Shown one piece after another: positions 8,343 through 17,083 of a stretch of 64,000 bases of DNA; position 1 is the stretch's first letter, and every line of letters starts with the position of its first letter. Under the pieces are notes generated by a model. That model was not told where the DNA came from, searched no databases, and saw only the letters and a program-made list of their open reading frames with translations. Position numbers and translations under genes: made by a program. The stretch is from UBA4733 sp036734945 (GTDB taxonomy: Bacteria; Chloroflexota; UBA4733): NCBI GenBank assembly GCA_036734945.1, contig DAIMXP010000026.1, positions 6,415 through 70,414 of the forward strand, in the 5' to 3' direction.

Positions 8343-8411
8343 GGGGCCTGCGGGCGTACCCCACCCGCGCGCTTCGCTTGCCGGCCCTCCCCTTAAAAGG
8401 AGAGGGCCTCG
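8341..8411. repeat. 71-bp inverted repeat, left arm
   Basis: This arm matches the reverse complement of 8620-8690 at 70 of 71 positions by eye; the mismatch is at 8345/8686. It overlaps the stop codon of the Thr-type sulfatase gene. It contains an internal palindrome, GGCCCTCCCCTTAAAAGGAG, followed by AGGGCC. The two arms are 208 bases apart. Confidence 0.85.
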
Positions 8412-8532
8412 TCGCAGACGGCACGCCGGTAGTGATGGGGCGAGGCGATGCAGCACTGAAGGTGCGGTGGACCGGGCTGGCCAGACGACCAACTTCTCGC
8501 GAAAATTCCAGCACAGAGGGTTGGTCCCTTGA

Positions 8533-10044
8533 ATGGAGCGGGCAATGACAAAGCGCAGCAGTTCCCAACGCCGGAATTGCAAGGAGTCCTGGCATGGACA
8601 ACCGTCACCAGCCTTTCGGCGAGGCCCTCTCCTTTTAAGGGGAGGGCCGGCAAGCGAAGCGCGCGGGTGGGGTACGCCCGCAGGCGCCCTCCCCCGCCGC
8701 CACGCTCTGGCACTCCTCACCAGCGCCGGTCTCGCCTCTCTACTCGCTGCTTGCAGCAGCGCCCCAATCCAGCCGCAGCCCAGTGTGAAGACTTCCGTCT
8801 CATCAACAACGTCCGGCGGTCCAACTACCTCCGCGGCCGCCGCTCCCACCGGACCTGTTGTCAACCTCACCGTCTTAGGTGGCGGGTCGCCGGAGCAGCA
8901 GGCAGTGATTAACCAGGCAATCAAGCTATTCGAGGCGCAACATCCGGGAACGCATGTGGAGTCGGCCAACCCGGCCAACACCAACAGCAAGCTGGATACC
9001 TTGATTGCCGCCGGTACGCCGCCGTCGACCTTTACCTTACAGCCCTTCGACATGCCGAGCTACATCATCAAAGGCGCGCTGAATCCGATCGATGCGTATG
9101 TGGCCAGTGCGCACTACGACCTCGCCGACTTCTACCCGAAAGCGCTCAACCAGTACTACTGGAAGGGCAAGCTCTACGGGCTGCCGCGTGGCTTCGGCAA
9201 CCAGGATTTGTACTGGAACGTCGATATGTTCAGCAAGAGCGGAGCGCCGGCGCCGGCTGCGAAGTGGGCTGACGCTTCCTGGACGATCGACGCCTTTCTC
9301 AGCGTGGCCCAACGGCTGACTGTCCGCACCGGCAGTACGGTGAGTCAGTACGGCTACGCCCAGGGCTTCGGCTTGCGGCAGTGGGAACCCTGGGTCTGGC
9401 TCTTCGGCGGCTCGGTGGTGGACGTTGCCAACCAGAAGTGCTTGCTTGGCGAGGATGCGGCGATCGCCGGCTTGCAGTTTCTGGCCGACCTCATGTACAA
9501 GCATCAGGTCATGGCCACACCGGCTGATCTGAAGAAGCAGGGGTTGTCCGCCCGCTTCGGCGCCAATCAGCTTGGCATGGCAATGGACATCCCCGCGCAA
9601 CTCACCACCTACCGCAAGCTCAAGGCCCCGACCTGGGATGCGGCTCCTTTGCCCAGCAACAAGGCAACGGTAACCAGTGGCGGCGGCCTGGCCTGGATGA
9701 TGATTGCCGGCTCGCCGCAGCCTGATCTCACCTGGGCCATCACCGCCTGGATGGCGAGCAAGCAGGTGCAAACACTGGAGTGCGTCGCCGCTACTACCGC
9801 GCCGCCGCGGCAGTCGGTCGCTACGTCCGCATGCTACAACGACCCCAAGCAGCCGCCGAAGCACATGAACGTCTTCCTGGAGGCGCCGACCTATGTCCAC
9901 GGCGACCCGCTTGTCGTGAACTGGACGGCGGTGGACGCCGTGCTGGAGCCGGGTCTGGCCCCGATCTTCAACGGCACGAAGAGCGCCAACGAGGTGCTGC
10001 CGTCCCTGGCGCAGCAGCTCAATGGTCTGATCCAAACATCCTGA
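8533..10044 (+). CDS. ABC transporter sugar-type solute-binding lipoprotein, repeat in the leader
   Basis: The mature part is a family 1-type extracellular solute-binding protein: LTVLGGGSPEQQ, a YWKGKLYGLPRG block, MFSKSGAPAP and FGLRQWEPWVWLFGG. A lipobox LLAAC with Cys74 follows a hydrophobic segment that starts after RRH. The leader is abnormal: about 55 residues precede the hydrophobic core, and much of that is encoded by the right arm of the 71-bp inverted repeat. ATG 8594 has a good AAGGAG site but reads into a stop codon within the repeat. ATG 8533 or 8545 gives the in-frame product. Sulfatase neighbours suggest a sulfated or desulfated sugar ligand. No permease genes are adjacent. 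Confidence 0.8.
   Translation: MERAMTKRSSSQRRNCKESWHGQPSPAFRRGPLLLRGGPASEARGWGTPAGALPRRHALALLTSAGLASLLAACSSAPIQPQPSVKTSVSSTTSGGPTTSAAAAPTGPVVNLTVLGGGSPEQQAVINQAIKLFEAQHPGTHVESANPANTNSKLDTLIAAGTPPSTFTLQPFDMPSYIIKGALNPIDAYVASAHYDLADFYPKALNQYYWKGKLYGLPRGFGNQDLYWNVDMFSKSGAPAPAAKWADASWTIDAFLSVAQRLTVRTGSTVSQYGYAQGFGLRQWEPWVWLFGGSVVDVANQKCLLGEDAAIAGLQFLADLMYKHQVMATPADLKKQGLSARFGANQLGMAMDIPAQLTTYRKLKAPTWDAAPLPSNKATVTSGGGLAWMMIAGSPQPDLTWAITAWMASKQVQTLECVAATTAPPRQSVATSACYNDPKQPPKHMNVFLEAPTYVHGDPLVVNWTAVDAVLEPGLAPIFNGTKSANEVLPSLAQQLNGLIQTS
8620..8690. repeat. 71-bp inverted repeat, right arm, inside the solute-binding protein leader
   Basis: This is the right arm of the 8341-8411 inverted repeat. It lies between the old start region (AAGGAG at 8581, ATG 8594) and the codons for the signal-peptide core. 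Its TTTTAA stops the frame that begins at ATG 8594. It therefore appears to have been inserted into the leader. Confidence 0.8.
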
Positions 10045-10073
10045 GCACTTAAATTCTAGAGAAAGGTCTGACT

Positions 10074-11435
10074 ATGCCGGATCGTCCGAACCGCCCGAAC
10101 TTGCTCCTGCTCATGGCCGATCAGCATCGTTTCGACTGGTACGGCGCAGCCGGCGCCGATTGGACGCGCACGCCCAACATTGACCGCCTGGCTGCCGGCG
10201 GCATCCGCTTCAGCCAGACAACCTGCAACAGCCCTGTCTGCGCGCCCTCGCGCGTCAGTCTGGCATCCGGGCTGCAGCCGCACCGCGTCGGCGCCCTCAG
10301 CAACGCCGCTTTCTTGCCTCCTACCACGCCGACCTACTATCAGGCGCTGCGCGATAACGGCTACCGTGTCGGCTTCGTCGGCAAGCTGGACCTGCACAAG
10401 CCCGACCCGTACAACGGTCGTAACGGCAATCTGCCGATCACCTATCGCTATGGCTTTACGGACCCGGTGGAGTGCGAGGGCAAGATGCACGCCGGGCAGG
10501 GGCCGCGCCCCAACGGTCCCTACAACCAGTACCTCCTGCAACAGGGCAGCTTTGCTGCATTCTGTGCCGATTACCGCCGCCGTACGCGCGAGCTGCCGGT
10601 CTGGTACGCCGCCGATTCCGTGCTGCCGGCAGAGGAGTGCGAGGATAGCTATATCGGCCGGCGGTCGTGCGAGTGGCTGCGCGACGTCGCCGATCAGGAA
10701 TCACCCTGGCACCTGTTCGTCAGTTTCGTCGGCCCCCACGATCCGTGGGACCCGCCGACCGCCTTCGCAGACCATTTCCGCGATGCGCCGATGCCGCCCG
10801 CTCTGGCGGACAGCATGGAAGGCAAGCCGGGTTGGCAACGCCAGAAGGCCAGGCGTATGGCCGGAGCGACGCCAGAGGAGGTGGCCGTCGTGCGCCGCCA
10901 GTACACGGCATCGCTGGAGTTGATCGACGACCAGATCGGGCAAATTTTGGCGACGCTACAAGAGCGTGGGCAGGCCGAGAACACCTACGTCCTCTACTGT
11001 TCCGACCACGGGGAGATGCTGGGTGACCACGGCCTCTACCAGAAGAGCGTTCACTACGAGGCGGCGCTGCGTGTGCCGCTCATCGTCAGCGGACCCGACA
11101 TTGCCCCCGCCGTGAGCGACGCGCTGGTGGAGCTCGCCGACATCAACCCAACGCTGCAAGAGCTGGCCGGTGTGGCGCCGCGCCCGGAACTGGATGCTCG
11201 TTCCCTGCTCTCACTGCTGCGCGACCCGGCGGCCAACCATCGCCAGGTAACGATTAGCCAGCTCGACAACTGCCGCTCGCTGCGCGACCGCGACTACAAG
11301 TACGTCTACAACCAGAACGACCTGCCGGAACTCTACGACCTGCGGGAAGATCCAAATGAGCTGGTCAACCTGGCGCCGCGCCGGCCGGAGCTGGTAGGCG
11401 AGATGCAACGGAAGTTGACGCGGCGACTGATGTGA
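10074..11435 (+). CDS. Arylsulfatase-type sulfatase
   Basis: A 453-residue sulfatase with the textbook signature C56-A-P-S-R60 followed by VSLASG, so Cys56 is the predicted formylglycine. The calcium-site segments MADQH (14-18), GPHDPWDPP and SDHGEMLGDHGLYQKS are present, and the C-terminal block YDLREDPNELVNL is typical. No signal peptide is visible. ATG 10074 has AAAGG upstream and lies 29 bases after the solute-binding protein gene, so the two are probably co-transcribed. No sulfatase-maturating enzyme is encoded in the window; one must exist elsewhere if Cys56 is to be activated. Confidence 0.93.
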   Translation: MPDRPNRPNLLLLMADQHRFDWYGAAGADWTRTPNIDRLAAGGIRFSQTTCNSPVCAPSRVSLASGLQPHRVGALSNAAFLPPTTPTYYQALRDNGYRVGFVGKLDLHKPDPYNGRNGNLPITYRYGFTDPVECEGKMHAGQGPRPNGPYNQYLLQQGSFAAFCADYRRRTRELPVWYAADSVLPAEECEDSYIGRRSCEWLRDVADQESPWHLFVSFVGPHDPWDPPTAFADHFRDAPMPPALADSMEGKPGWQRQKARRMAGATPEEVAVVRRQYTASLELIDDQIGQILATLQERGQAENTYVLYCSDHGEMLGDHGLYQKSVHYEAALRVPLIVSGPDIAPAVSDALVELADINPTLQELAGVAPRPELDARSLLSLLRDPAANHRQVTISQLDNCRSLRDRDYKYVYNQNDLPELYDLREDPNELVNLAPRRPELVGEMQRKLTRRLM

Positions 11436-11440
11436 GAGTA

Positions 11441-11671
11441 ATGGCGATGGCGGAGGAGGCCAGAGTGGAAGAGAGGACCCACCCGGTGCGACCGACACCC
11501 ACCCCCCGCCTCGCCGCTCTCCTGCGCCAAACGGCCGCTGGCCACCTCGCTTGCCCCTACTGCCAGGACGCCCTGCAGGCCAGGGTGCTGGACGCTGAGC
11601 GTGTGCAGTTCCGCTGCCCCACCTGCGGCTTCGTCGAAGCGCCCGACCGCCTGGAGGAGGGCCGTCGTTAG
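11441..11671 (+). CDS. Small zinc-ribbon protein
   Basis: A 76-residue protein with two CXXC knuckles, CPYC and CPTC, about 20 residues apart in its second half: a rubredoxin-like or zinc-ribbon fold. The first half is basic and proline-rich. ATG 11441 or 11447 are possible starts, six bases beyond the sulfatase stop codon, so it is part of the same transcript. Its stop codon overlaps the stop of the convergent CCA-adding enzyme gene. Function unknown. Confidence 0.65.
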   Translation: MAMAEEARVEERTHPVRPTPTPRLAALLRQTAAGHLACPYCQDALQARVLDAERVQFRCPTCGFVEAPDRLEEGRR

Positions 11672-13110
11672 TGCGGGCTTTCGATGCGCTGTTCAGTCAT
11701 AAACGCACGCATCCGTAGCTCCGCCCCGGCAGCGTCGTCTGCCGCGAGCTCCCCGTCGAGCACCAGATTCAGCAGGCAGGTCTTGATCTGGCCGATGGCC
11801 GGGCCCGGCTTGATCCCCGTCAGCGCCATGATCGCTTCGCCATCGAGGGGGCTTTCCGGCTTTACTTCGTGCATCTCGGCGATGGCCTGGCGGCAGCGCT
11901 CGATCAGGCGTTCCAGGCGTAGCATGTGGCCGCTGACCTTGCGGGGGTTGGAACTGGTGACATCGGCCCGCGCCAGGTCGAAGAGGCGCTCGATCCGCTC
12001 CTCGCCAATCTCGCGGACAAAGCGGCGGATCGCGCTGTCGGTCCAGGTGTCGGTGTCGGAGGCCGGTCGCATGTGGAATGCGATCAGGGCCAGCACCTCT
12101 TTGGTCGTGGCGGTGTCATAGCGCAGGCTGGCCAGGATGTCGCGGGCGATGCCGGCGCCGACCCGTTCGTGCTCGAAGAAGTGGACCTGACCGTTGGTGA
12201 CGCTGAGCGTGCGCGGCTTGCCGACATCGTGGAGCAGGGCCGCCAGGCGCAGCGTAAGGTCCGGCGGTGTGTTCTCCACGACGCGCAGCGTGTGGGTGAG
12301 CAGGTTCTTGAAACGCTGCTTGCCTTCGTCGGTGAACCGCTTCATAACGTCCACCGGCGGGGCGATCTGGGCCATCAGGTCCAGTTCCACCAGCAGGCGC
12401 AGGCCAAAGGCGACGCGTGGTGAGAGCAGAATTTTGTCTAGCTCGTCGCGGATACGCTCGCGGGAGACAATGGCCAGACTGGCGGCCGTCCGGCGCACTG
12501 CCGCTTCGGTGCCGTCGTCGAGTTGGAAGCCGAGTTGGGCGGCAAAACGCACGACGCGCATGAGCCGCAAGGGATCTTCGGCAAAGCGCTGTGCCGGGTC
12601 ACCGGTGATGCGGATGCGCTGCCGGCGCAGATCGCGGATGCCGCCGGCCGGGTCAAGCAGGGGACCGTCGGTCAAGTTGACCGCCAGGGAGTTGATGGTG
12701 AGGTCTCGCCGGATCAAGTCTTCCAGGATGTCGTCGCCGAAGGTGACCTCCGGGTGACGGTCGTCAGCGCGGTAGACATCCTTGCGGAAGGTCGTGACCT
12801 CGATAGTTCCCGTTTCGGTGCTCAGGCCGATCGTGCCGAAGCGCTTGCCGACTTCGTAGGTGGGCCAGCCCAGATGGCGAACGATCGTCAGCGTCGCGTC
12901 GGGCGCGGCGTCCGTGGCGAGGTCGACATCTTTGTCTGTAAGCGCCGATTCCAGCAGCAGGTCGCGCAGGTAGCCGCCAACGAGGTACAGGCGGCGGCCG
13001 TGGCGCCGGAACTGCGCCTCCAGGCGGCGCAGTGCTGCCTGCTGTAAGGCAACCGAACGGACCCGCTCGCCCAGCGCGTCAAGGTTGATCTCCTGCTGCT
13101 CTGCGGCCAT
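11668..13110 (-). CDS. CCA tRNA nucleotidyltransferase / polyA polymerase family, with HD domain
   Basis: A class II nucleotidyltransferase that adds or repairs the tRNA 3' CCA end. The catalytic head shows LVGGYLRDLLL (43-53) and the metal-binding D61-V-D63, followed by FGTIGL, RRDLTINSLA and the RFAEDPLRLMRVVRFAAQLGF block. A C-terminal HD phosphohydrolase domain is marked by LAALLHDVGKPRT and FFEHERVGA; such domains trim 2',3'-cyclic ends. ATG 13110 gives a 480-residue product of normal size; the in-frame extension to 13212 is low-complexity. It converges on the zinc-ribbon gene. Confidence 0.92.
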   Translation of the reverse strand: MAAEQQEINLDALGERVRSVALQQAALRRLEAQFRRHGRRLYLVGGYLRDLLLESALTDKDVDLATDAAPDATLTIVRHLGWPTYEVGKRFGTIGLSTETGTIEVTTFRKDVYRADDRHPEVTFGDDILEDLIRRDLTINSLAVNLTDGPLLDPAGGIRDLRRQRIRITGDPAQRFAEDPLRLMRVVRFAAQLGFQLDDGTEAAVRRTAASLAIVSRERIRDELDKILLSPRVAFGLRLLVELDLMAQIAPPVDVMKRFTDEGKQRFKNLLTHTLRVVENTPPDLTLRLAALLHDVGKPRTLSVTNGQVHFFEHERVGAGIARDILASLRYDTATTKEVLALIAFHMRPASDTDTWTDSAIRRFVREIGEERIERLFDLARADVTSSNPRKVSGHMLRLERLIERCRQAIAEMHEVKPESPLDGEAIMALTGIKPGPAIGQIKTCLLNLVLDGELAADDAAGAELRMRAFMTEQRIESPH

Positions 13111-13325
13111 CGTCCCGTTTGCTCGTTCTGTCGTTCCTGCCGACGCAGCCCCGGCGGCGGCCCAACCTTGTAGTGTATCGGATAGGCCGATGGTCCCAGC
13201 GTCCGGCGGCATCGGTGGCGGTGCGGGTAGGAACGGCTACCGCGCGGGACACTGAGCCACGTACAATGGTCATACCGGGCGGCAGACGCGCTGGTTGCAG
13301 GATGCCAGGCAGGAGAGTGGCGGCG

Positions 13326-13856
13326 ATGATGAGACTCATTGGGCGCCGCAGTCCCGCCGAGGAGGAAGAAGCGTATTTGGATGATGAATCCTCCGAGCAA
13401 GCCCCGGCAGAAGAAAGTAACGACCTCCTGACCCTCTTGGATCGGTTGGAGCATGCCCTGACGAACGCCGGCCGCGTCCCGATGACCGGTCGGTTGCTCG
13501 TCGACGAAGAGGCGCTGTATACCATCCTCGATCAGATCCGCACCTCCGGCCAGGCCGGCATCCGGCAGGCGCGCGCTATCGTGCGCCACCGGGATCAGAT
13601 CATGGATGAGTCGCAGCAGGAAGCCGCGCGCATTGTCGCCGAAGCGACGGCCCAGGCCGCTGCGATGCTGGCGGACGGGGGCCTGGCCGAGCGGTCAGCC
13701 CGCCGGGGGCGCGAACTTCTGGACGACGCTGAGCGCCAGGCGCGCGAAGTCGAGGCCGAGGCCGACCAGTACGCCGGACAGGTGCTTCTGGCGCTTCGCG
13801 AGCGGCTCAACCGAATTCAAGCGGTGTTGCAGGAGGGCGATATTGCTACCGAGTAG
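13326..13856 (+). CDS. Coiled-coil protein of the ATP-synthase-b/DivIVA-like type
   Basis: A 176-residue protein. After an acidic N-terminus it has a conserved core (LDRLEHALTNAGRVPMTGRL, then VDEEALYTILDQIR) followed by a long Ala/Glu/Arg-rich coiled coil. Proteins of this architecture are annotated as ATPase or F0-b-like and are found near rpmF/coaD in Gram-positive bacteria and Chloroflexota; their role is unknown. No membrane segment is present, so a true ATP synthase b subunit is unlikely. Start ATG 13326, with AGGAGAG upstream. It is divergent from the CCA enzyme and 36 bases ahead of the NYN gene, probably its operon partner. Confidence 0.75.
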   Translation: MMRLIGRRSPAEEEEAYLDDESSEQAPAEESNDLLTLLDRLEHALTNAGRVPMTGRLLVDEEALYTILDQIRTSGQAGIRQARAIVRHRDQIMDESQQEAARIVAEATAQAAAMLADGGLAERSARRGRELLDDAERQAREVEAEADQYAGQVLLALRERLNRIQAVLQEGDIATE

Positions 13857-13892
13857 CGCACGGCGCTACCCGGAAGTGAGAGGAGTCCCTTT

Positions 13893-15107
13893 TTGTCTTA
13901 CCCATCGGACGAGCGCCCAGAGAGTGGTGCAGAGCAAGCAACTGACAATGCCGGCCTAAGCGGCGACACGGAGGAGGCACGCCCGGCCCGTCCCCGCCGC
14001 AGGCGCGGCCGCCGAACGACCGCGGCAGAGCGCCAGGAGGCCGCCGGCGACGATGCCGGCGACGTGATTGAGCCGTCCACCCAAGACGAGAACAGTGTCA
14101 TTGAGGTCGAACCCGAGCTCCTGGCGGCCCAGGAAGTGGAAAGCTTCGGCGTGAGCCCACGTGACGTGCTTACTTCCGCGAGTACCGGGGTCCCTGGGCG
14201 CGTCAATTCCTTCGATCAGGAACTGCCACCGACTCAACCGCCGCCTGCGGTGCGCGTACCGTCAGCCGGTAGCCAGGTCGGCGTGCCGCCGCGCCCGCGC
14301 CAGGGCAGTTATGGGCAGAGCGTACAGCAGCCACGCTCACCCCAGGGTGGCCAGCGCCAGGTCCAGCAGCGTTCACCGCGCGTCCCCTCGTTACCGCCGG
14401 GGGTACCCAGCGCGGCGGCCTTGGACGAGGTGGAGCCGAGCCGCTCCCCAGCGCCGGCGCGAGCCGAGCCGCAGGGCGACCTGGCCCTCCTGTTGCACGG
14501 CTTCGAGGAGATTCAGCAACGCAACACCGATCGCATCCTGGCGGCTCTCCGTCAGACCGGCGGCAGTGACAGCTCGGCGTCGCGCACCCAGAACTCGGCG
14601 GAGCGCGTCGGGGTCTTTGTCGATGTGCCGAATCTGGTCTATGCAGCGCGCTATCTCAACCGCTGGATCGACTTCGGCCGGCTGCTGGAGCGCCTCCTCA
14701 ACGGTCGCCGCCTGATTCGTGCTCACGCCTACAGTCCCACTGACCCCGATCCCTCCGCCGATCAGCAGTTCCTGACGCCAGTGAAGGCCCAGGGCTACCG
14801 CCTGACGACCAAGAACTACCGGACCTTCGCCAGCGGCGCCAAGAAGGCCGACATGGATCTTGACCTCTGCATGGATGTGGTCCGGCTGGTCGTGGCGAAG
14901 GCCGTGGAGTGCATCGTGCTGTGCAGTGGCGACGGGGATTTTCTGCCGCTGCTGGATTTCTGTGCGGATAACGGCGTGCGCGTGGAAGTGGCATCGTTCG
15001 TGGAAGCCACCTCCGACGAGCTACGGCAAGCTTGTGACCGCTTCTACAACCTGTCGGCGATGGAAGGCATCCGCCTGTCGCGCCCGCTGGGAACGGCAAA
15101 CGCATAG
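13893..15107 (+). CDS. NYN domain (LabA/PIN-like) nuclease with disordered N-terminus
   Basis: A 404-residue protein with two parts. Residues 1 to about 230 are Pro/Gln/Arg-rich and probably disordered. From about residue 233 a NYN/LabA domain begins with VGVFVDVPNLVYAA and continues with KKADMDLDLCMDVV, VLCSGDGDFLPLL and GVRVEVASF. The aspartates in these blocks match the acidic metal site of PIN-like RNases. Start TTG 13893, with GAGGAG seven bases upstream. The family includes Mg-dependent RNases and LabA regulators; the target here is unknown. Confidence 0.82.
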   Translation: MSYPSDERPESGAEQATDNAGLSGDTEEARPARPRRRRGRRTTAAERQEAAGDDAGDVIEPSTQDENSVIEVEPELLAAQEVESFGVSPRDVLTSASTGVPGRVNSFDQELPPTQPPPAVRVPSAGSQVGVPPRPRQGSYGQSVQQPRSPQGGQRQVQQRSPRVPSLPPGVPSAAALDEVEPSRSPAPARAEPQGDLALLLHGFEEIQQRNTDRILAALRQTGGSDSSASRTQNSAERVGVFVDVPNLVYAARYLNRWIDFGRLLERLLNGRRLIRAHAYSPTDPDPSADQQFLTPVKAQGYRLTTKNYRTFASGAKKADMDLDLCMDVVRLVVAKAVECIVLCSGDGDFLPLLDFCADNGVRVEVASFVEATSDELRQACDRFYNLSAMEGIRLSRPLGTANA

Positions 15108-15241
15108 GCGTTCGTTTGCGGATCAAATGGTTCACGGAGGCATCGCCACTTTCGTGTTACCGACCGCGCGGGGCAAACGAGCGACTCGGCCGGTGCAGCG
15201 GATTCGGGTGTCAGCGCTATGTCGCTATGGAAGGAGAAGGC

Positions 15242-16291
15242 ATGTCAACAACGGAGTCGGGTGAGTTGATCCTGGAGGCCACCGGGATCGCCGGAGGCAA
15301 GGTCGGCGATTTCGCCCAGGACCGCTACGATCACATGCAGTACCGCCGCTGCGGGCGTAGCGGCATGCTGCTGCCGGCGATTTCGCTGGGCGGCTGGGAG
15401 ACGTTCGGCGGCTATCGCGGACCGGAAGTGGCCCGCCAGTGCCTGCTGCGCGCCTTTGACCTGGGCATCACCCACATTGATTTGGCCAACAACTACGGAA
15501 AGCCGGCTGGCAACTCGGAGATCGTCTGCGGCGAGATCATCCGCCGTGACCTGCCGCGCGATGAACTGATCATCAGCAGCAAGGCCGGCTACCGCATGTG
15601 GCCGGGCCCCTATGGTGAGTGGCTTTCCAAGAAGTATCTGGTGGCGAGTTGTGAGCAGAGCCTGAGGCGCACCGGGCTGGAGTACTTCGATATCTTCTAC
15701 CTCCACCGGCCGGACACTACCACGCCGCTGGACGAAAGCCTCGGCGCGTTGGATCAACTGGTTCGTCAGGGCAAAGTGCTCTACGGCGGCGTCAGCAGCT
15801 TCAGTGGCGCCCATTTCGCCGACGCAGTTCGCATCTGCGAGCGCCACGACTGGGCGCCGATCACCATCCATCAGCCGTCCTACAACCTGCTGAACCGCGG
15901 CATCGAGAAGGATCTGCTGCCGCAGACCGAGCGCTCCGGCACTGGCGTGATCGCCTTCGTGCCGCTGGCCAGCGGCATGCTGACCAGCAAATACCTCTCC
16001 GGCGACATTCCGGCGGACTCGCGGGCGGCGCTGCTGTGGGGCGAAGAGAATGCCCGGCGGCGCCTGACGCCCGACCGGCTGGACAAACTGCGCGCCTTAA
16101 ACGCTATTGCCGAGGCGCGCGGCCAGAGCCTGGCGCAAATGGCGCTTGCCTGGATCCTTCGACTTCCGGCCATTACCAGTGCCCTGATCGGCGCATCCAA
16201 GGTGGAGCAGATCGAAGAGAACGTCAAAGCGCTGGACAACCTGGAGTTCAGCAAGGACGAACTCAGCGCGATCGACCGCCTCACCGCCTGA
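15242..16291 (+). CDS. Aldo-keto reductase, YghZ/Kv-beta-like
   Basis: A 349-residue NADPH-dependent aldo-keto reductase. The catalytic tetrad is visible as Asp and Tyr in HIDLANNYG, Lys in ISSKAGY and His in FYLHRPD. The MWPGPYGEWLSKKYL segment is characteristic of the YghZ/potassium-channel-beta subgroup, which reduces L-glyceraldehyde 3-phosphate and other aldehydes. ATG 15242 follows AAGGAG; an in-frame start at 15116 would add 42 residues without a site. A role in aldehyde detoxification or deoxysugar catabolism is inferred. Confidence 0.9.
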   Translation: MSTTESGELILEATGIAGGKVGDFAQDRYDHMQYRRCGRSGMLLPAISLGGWETFGGYRGPEVARQCLLRAFDLGITHIDLANNYGKPAGNSEIVCGEIIRRDLPRDELIISSKAGYRMWPGPYGEWLSKKYLVASCEQSLRRTGLEYFDIFYLHRPDTTTPLDESLGALDQLVRQGKVLYGGVSSFSGAHFADAVRICERHDWAPITIHQPSYNLLNRGIEKDLLPQTERSGTGVIAFVPLASGMLTSKYLSGDIPADSRAALLWGEENARRRLTPDRLDKLRALNAIAEARGQSLAQMALAWILRLPAITSALIGASKVEQIEENVKALDNLEFSKDELSAIDRLTA

Positions 16292-16474
16292 CTGACGTCC
16301 CCGATTGCCAAGCTGGAGGATGGGGGGATCAGGGCGCTCTGGACGGTATACTGAAGCGTTGCCGCAACTGACTGGAACGGCGGCAGGTGTCTTTGCCTTT
16401 CCGCCTTCCCGGCGGGCATAGCGGTAAGCCGCACCGGCCGGGCTGCTCCGGTCAGCGCCTGGAGGGACGGCCAA

Positions 16475-17017
16475 ATGATCGAACTCATCGTGGAAAGTGT
16501 TCGTGGCAGCCTTATCACGAAGGAGCGCGTGCTGATGCTGCGCGAGCGCGAACGCGAGCGCTATCTGCCGATGCACATCGGTGAATCGGAAGCGCTGTGC
16601 ATTGCCGTCGCGCTGCAAAAGGCTCCGATCGCCCGCCCGCTGGCGCCGGACCTGCTCAAAGCGGTCATTCAACAACTGGGTGCGCGCATGACCCAGGTGG
16701 TCGTGACAGACCTCATCGACGATACCTTTCACGCTCGGTTGATCCTCGATATGCAGGGGCGCCATATTGAGGTCGATGCCCGACCCAGCGATGCCATCGC
16801 GCTGGCGTTGCGGTTGCAGGTACCGATCTATGCCGAAGAGGGCGTGATGTCGCGCGCCGGCTATATCCCGCAGCCGGAGCGCAAGGAGGAGTCACGCGGC
16901 GGCCGCATGCGGGTTGAGCACAGGCCCGATCCGGTCGACCCGGCGAAGCTCGGCGCATTCGTGGACTTTATCGGGTCCCTTGACGATCTCGATGACCTGG
17001 GCAAGCCGCAGAAGTAG
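16475..17017 (+). CDS. Bifunctional nuclease (BFN, DUF151) family protein
   Basis: A 180-residue protein whose first 135 residues form a BFN domain: LPMHIGESEALCIAVALQ, a RPLAPDLLKAVIQQLGA helix, IEVDARPSDAIALALRL and VPIYAEEGVM. Family members show RNase/DNase activity in plants and are widespread in bacteria without a clear role. The C-terminal 45 residues are charged and unrelated. ATG 16475 has GGAGGGAC about 8-10 bases upstream. Confidence 0.88.
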   Translation: MIELIVESVRGSLITKERVLMLRERERERYLPMHIGESEALCIAVALQKAPIARPLAPDLLKAVIQQLGARMTQVVVTDLIDDTFHARLILDMQGRHIEVDARPSDAIALALRLQVPIYAEEGVMSRAGYIPQPERKEESRGGRMRVEHRPDPVDPAKLGAFVDFIGSLDDLDDLGKPQK

Positions 17018-17083
17018 GCGTTACCTGATGCACGTTGCCGAAGTGGCAGAGACCGACGAGTATACTATTGCGATGAGGTGCCA

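Noticed and set aside
8381..8410. Palindrome GGCCCTCCCCTTAAAAGGAG... as a simple terminator
   Set aside because: It is part of the 71-bp inverted repeat, which recurs inside the next gene, and it lacks a T-run after the stem. A repeat explains it better, though it may still slow transcription.
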